A DNA stretch of 6,859 bases from positions 1 through 6,859 of the forward strand of contig WFXX01000131.1 in NCBI GenBank assembly GCA_015490395.1, given 5' to 3'. A program made the position numbers and the translations under genes. The notes beneath the pieces were generated by a model. That model did no database searches and was not told the origin of the DNA. It worked only from the letters and a program-made list of their open reading frames with translations. This DNA is from Gammaproteobacteria bacterium. Its GTDB lineage: Bacteria > Pseudomonadota > Gammaproteobacteria > DRLM01. Position 1 is the stretch's first letter. Each line of letters begins with the position of its first letter. Positions 4,649 through 6,859 of this stretch are shown here, piece after piece.

Positions 4649-6859
4649 TCACCCTTCGCAGCTGCCCTGGAGGCCGGCCAGCGCGGACGGCAGCTCCTCG
4701 GGGGGTACCGGAGGGCAGTACAGGTAGCCCTGGGCGCTGTCGCAGCCCAGCTCCCGGGCGGTGCGCTCCTCCTCCTTCGTCTCCACTCCCTCGGCCACCA
4801 CCTCGATGCCCAGGTGATGAGCCATGTCCGCCAGGCAACGCACGATGACCTGCTGCCGCCGGTCCTCCGGCAGGCGGCGGATGAAGGAGCTATCTAGCTT
4901 CAGGGCCTGGATCTCCAGCTGGCGCAGATGATCCAAGGAGGAGTAGCCTGTGCCGAAGTCGTCCAGGGCCACACGTACCCCCACCTGCTGCAGGCGGCGC
5001 AGCTGACGGCGGGCCTCGGCCAGGTCGGTGAGCGCCACCTGCTCCGTGATCTCCAGCTCCAGGGCCTGGGGAGGCAGGCCTGCCCGGCCCAGGGCCTCCT
5101 TCACCCGGTCCACCAGGCCGGCGTCGTAGAACTGGTAGGGGGTGAGGTTCACCGCCACCCGCAACGCCGGCAGGTCCAGCTCCCCGCGGCACCGGCGCAG
5201 CCGCTCCAGGGCCTCTTCCAGCACCCAGCCGTCCAGGGCCTCCACCGCCCGGTCCTCCAGCAGCAGGTCCAGAAAGCTGGCCGGGCCCAGCAGCCCCTGA
5301 TGGGGATGCCGCCAGCGCAGCAGGGCCTCCAGGCCCAACGCCTGACGGTCCCGTAGCCCCACCTGGGGCTGGAAATGGAGCACGAACTCCCCCCGCCGCA
5401 GGGCCTGGTGGATCTGCTGGCGCAGGCTCATGCGCTGGCGCAGCTGCTCGTCCAGGTCCCGGGAGTAGTAGGCCCAGCGCCGCCGCCCCAGGCGCTTGGC
5501 CTGGTACATGGCGATGTCCGCCTTGCGCACCAGCTCCTCCACCTCCCGGGCGTCGGTGGGGTAGAGGGCGATGCCCACGCTGGCCGAGACCAGCAGGGTG
5601 CGCCCCTCCACGGCCAGGGGGCGGCCCAGGCTCTCGAGGACGTGCTCGGCCACCCGCCGGGCATCGGAGGGCCGGCGCAGGTTGCGCAGCACCAGGAGGA
5701 ACTCGTCGCCCCCCAGCCGGGCCACCAGATCGCCCTCGCGCTCCCGGGACAGCCCCCGCACCGTGCCCTCCAGACGCCGGCCCACGATCTGCAGCACCTG
5801 GTCGCCCAGGCTGTGGCCCAGGGAGTCGTTGATCTCCTTGAAGTGGTCCAGATCCACGAAGAGCACGGCGTGCACCCGTCCAGCGGCCCTTCCGGTGCGC
5901 ACCAGGCGGCTGAGCTCGGCCCGGGCCAGCAGGCGGTTGGGCAGCCCCGTGAGGGGGTCGAAGCTGGACAGGCGCCGGATGCGCTCGGCGGCCTGCTTCT
6001 GGGTGGTGATGTCGTAGAAGGTGCCGATGTAGTGCCGCGCGGCCGCCCCGGGCCCGGGCACGGCGGTGATCTTCAGCCACTCGGGGTAGATCTCCCCGCT
6101 CTTGCGCCGGTTCCAGATCTCCCCCTCCCAGCGGCCCTCCTGGAGCAGCCGCTCCCACATGGCGCGGTAGAAGGCCGCGTCCTGGCGGCCGGACTTGAGC
6201 AGGGCCGGGGTGCGGCCCAGGACCTCCTCGGGGCGATAGCCGGTCACGGCGGTGAAGGCCCGGTTCACGGCCAGGATGCGCCCCTGGGCGTCGGTGACCA
6301 TGAGGCCCTCGTCGGCGCAGTCGAAGACCTGATAGGCCAGCTCCAGCTGCTCCTGGGCGCGGCGCTCGGCGGTGACGTCCACGAAGGTGGCGCAGAGCAC
6401 CGGCCGGCCGCCCAGCTCCATGGCCTGGAGGAAGGCCCGCAGGCGGGGCCCCTGGGCGCCGGCCTGGAACTCCAGGGAGCCGCCCCCCAGGGTGGCCAGG
6501 CAGCCCTCGGCCAGGGCGAGCAGGGCCCCCCGGTCCTCCTCCCGGGCCAGCTCGGGCAGCTGCAGCCCGGCCAGGGAGGCGGGGGGGCGGTCCAGCAGCC
6601 GGCCCAGCTGCTGGTTGGCGTAGCGCAAGCGCAGGCCCTCGCACACCGCCACGCCCACGGGCGACTGCTCGATGAGCACCCGGTGATAGGCCGCCGAGGC
6701 CGCGCAGGCCTCCCGGAGGGTCTGCTCCTGGCGCAGCAGGGCCCGCAGCAGGCTCTCCCGGGTCACCGCCCCCAGGAGCCGCTCCTCCTCCATCACCGGC
6801 AGGGCCTGCCCCCCGAGGCGGTCTAGGGCCGCGGCGGCCCGCTCCAGGGGGGTCTCGGG
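4649..6859 (-). CDS. CBS-PAS-PAS-GGDEF-EAL cyclic-di-GMP synthase/phosphodiesterase (5' end outside window)
   Basis: The frame is open from the window edge to a TGA at 4649-4651, giving 736 visible residues; the start is beyond 6859. Residues 1 to about 43 are the end of a CBS domain (ALPVMEEERLLGAVTRESLL), a nucleotide-sensing module that normally comes in pairs, so at least half of it is missing. Two PAS domains follow (about 57-166 and 174-291). The GGDEF domain (about 296-466) has DLDHFKEINDSLGH, an intact GGDEF motif (383-387) and an RxxD inhibitory site (374-377) five residues before it, so it should make c-di-GMP with product feedback. The EAL domain (about 476-731) has EALLRW (511-516), ELEITE, DDFGTGYSS (633-641), KLDSSF, VAEGVET and Q710, so all expected metal-binding and catalytic residues are present. 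Both activities look possible; which one dominates cannot be read from sequence. No membrane segment is seen in the visible part. It is the upstream member of a likely operon with the Aer-like receptor; the promoter is outside the window. Confidence 0.94.
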   Translation of the reverse strand, partial: PETPLERAAAALDRLGGQALPVMEEERLLGAVTRESLLRALLRQEQTLREACAASAAYHRVLIEQSPVGVAVCEGLRLRYANQQLGRLLDRPPASLAGLQLPELAREEDRGALLALAEGCLATLGGGSLEFQAGAQGPRLRAFLQAMELGGRPVLCATFVDVTAERRAQEQLELAYQVFDCADEGLMVTDAQGRILAVNRAFTAVTGYRPEEVLGRTPALLKSGRQDAAFYRAMWERLLQEGRWEGEIWNRRKSGEIYPEWLKITAVPGPGAAARHYIGTFYDITTQKQAAERIRRLSSFDPLTGLPNRLLARAELSRLVRTGRAAGRVHAVLFVDLDHFKEINDSLGHSLGDQVLQIVGRRLEGTVRGLSREREGDLVARLGGDEFLLVLRNLRRPSDARRVAEHVLESLGRPLAVEGRTLLVSASVGIALYPTDAREVEELVRKADIAMYQAKRLGRRRWAYYSRDLDEQLRQRMSLRQQIHQALRRGEFVLHFQPQVGLRDRQALGLEALLRWRHPHQGLLGPASFLDLLLEDRAVEALDGWVLEEALERLRRCRGELDLPALRVAVNLTPYQFYDAGLVDRVKEALGRAGLPPQALELEITEQVALTDLAEARRQLRRLQQVGVRVALDDFGTGYSSLDHLRQLEIQALKLDSSFIRRLPEDRRQQVIVRCLADMAHHLGIEVVAEGVETKEEERTARELGCDSAQGYLYCPPVPPEELPSALAGLQGSCEG

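Noticed and set aside
4890..6644. 584-residue - strand frame shifted relative to the c-di-GMP gene
   Set aside because: It is Pro/Gly/Ala/Arg-rich shadow sequence without motifs, fully inside the real gene.
5375..6826. 483-residue + strand open frame opposite the c-di-GMP gene
   Set aside because: The composition is repetitive Gly/Gln/Leu/His-rich with no domain, and the opposite strand has well-conserved PAS, GGDEF and EAL domains.
1..6859. Mobile element, CRISPR array, tRNA or rRNA
   Set aside because: I saw no transposase or integrase motifs, no regularly spaced repeats and no tRNA-like or rRNA-like segments, and the base composition is even throughout.

Overview
The window is a very GC-rich (about 70% or more by eye), gene-dense stretch of bacterial chromosome. 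Its protein repertoire points to a gammaproteobacterium, most likely near the purple-sulfur/Chromatiales-type lineages. NtrB and NtrC are close in sequence to the E. coli proteins. The gene before ntrB resembles the DUF4124-type small exported protein that, from memory, often sits between glnA and ntrB in those groups. I see no mobile element, CRISPR array, tRNA or rRNA. The lineage call is inference.

Layout on the + strand: the 3' end of a DUF4124-type gene (1-294, cut by the window start), a 188-bp spacer (295-482), ntrB (483-1580), an 18-bp gap, and ntrC (1599-3041). This is the nitrogen-regulation two-component pair: NtrB phosphorylates or dephosphorylates NtrC according to nitrogen status, and NtrC activates sigma-54 promoters. 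The spacer holds a perfect NtrC-type dyad (313-329) and, about 140 bp further on, a good sigma-54 -24/-12 match (455-470) just before the ntrB start. Together they suggest that ntrBC has its own, possibly autoregulated, promoter.

Layout on the - strand: a large c-di-GMP enzyme with the order CBS (tail only)-PAS-PAS-GGDEF-EAL (4649 to the window end, 5' end outside), then after 49 bp an Aer-like PAS chemoreceptor (2986-4599). These two are probably co-transcribed and would link redox or energy sensing to taxis and to c-di-GMP turnover. The chemoreceptor converges on ntrC and the two reading frames overlap tail to tail by 56 bp, with a GAAA-capped hairpin inside the overlap.

This looks like an ordinary core or regulatory region. 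I did not find evidence of a new biological system. The points most worth a second look are the candidate NtrC/sigma-54 control region and the overlapping convergent gene ends.
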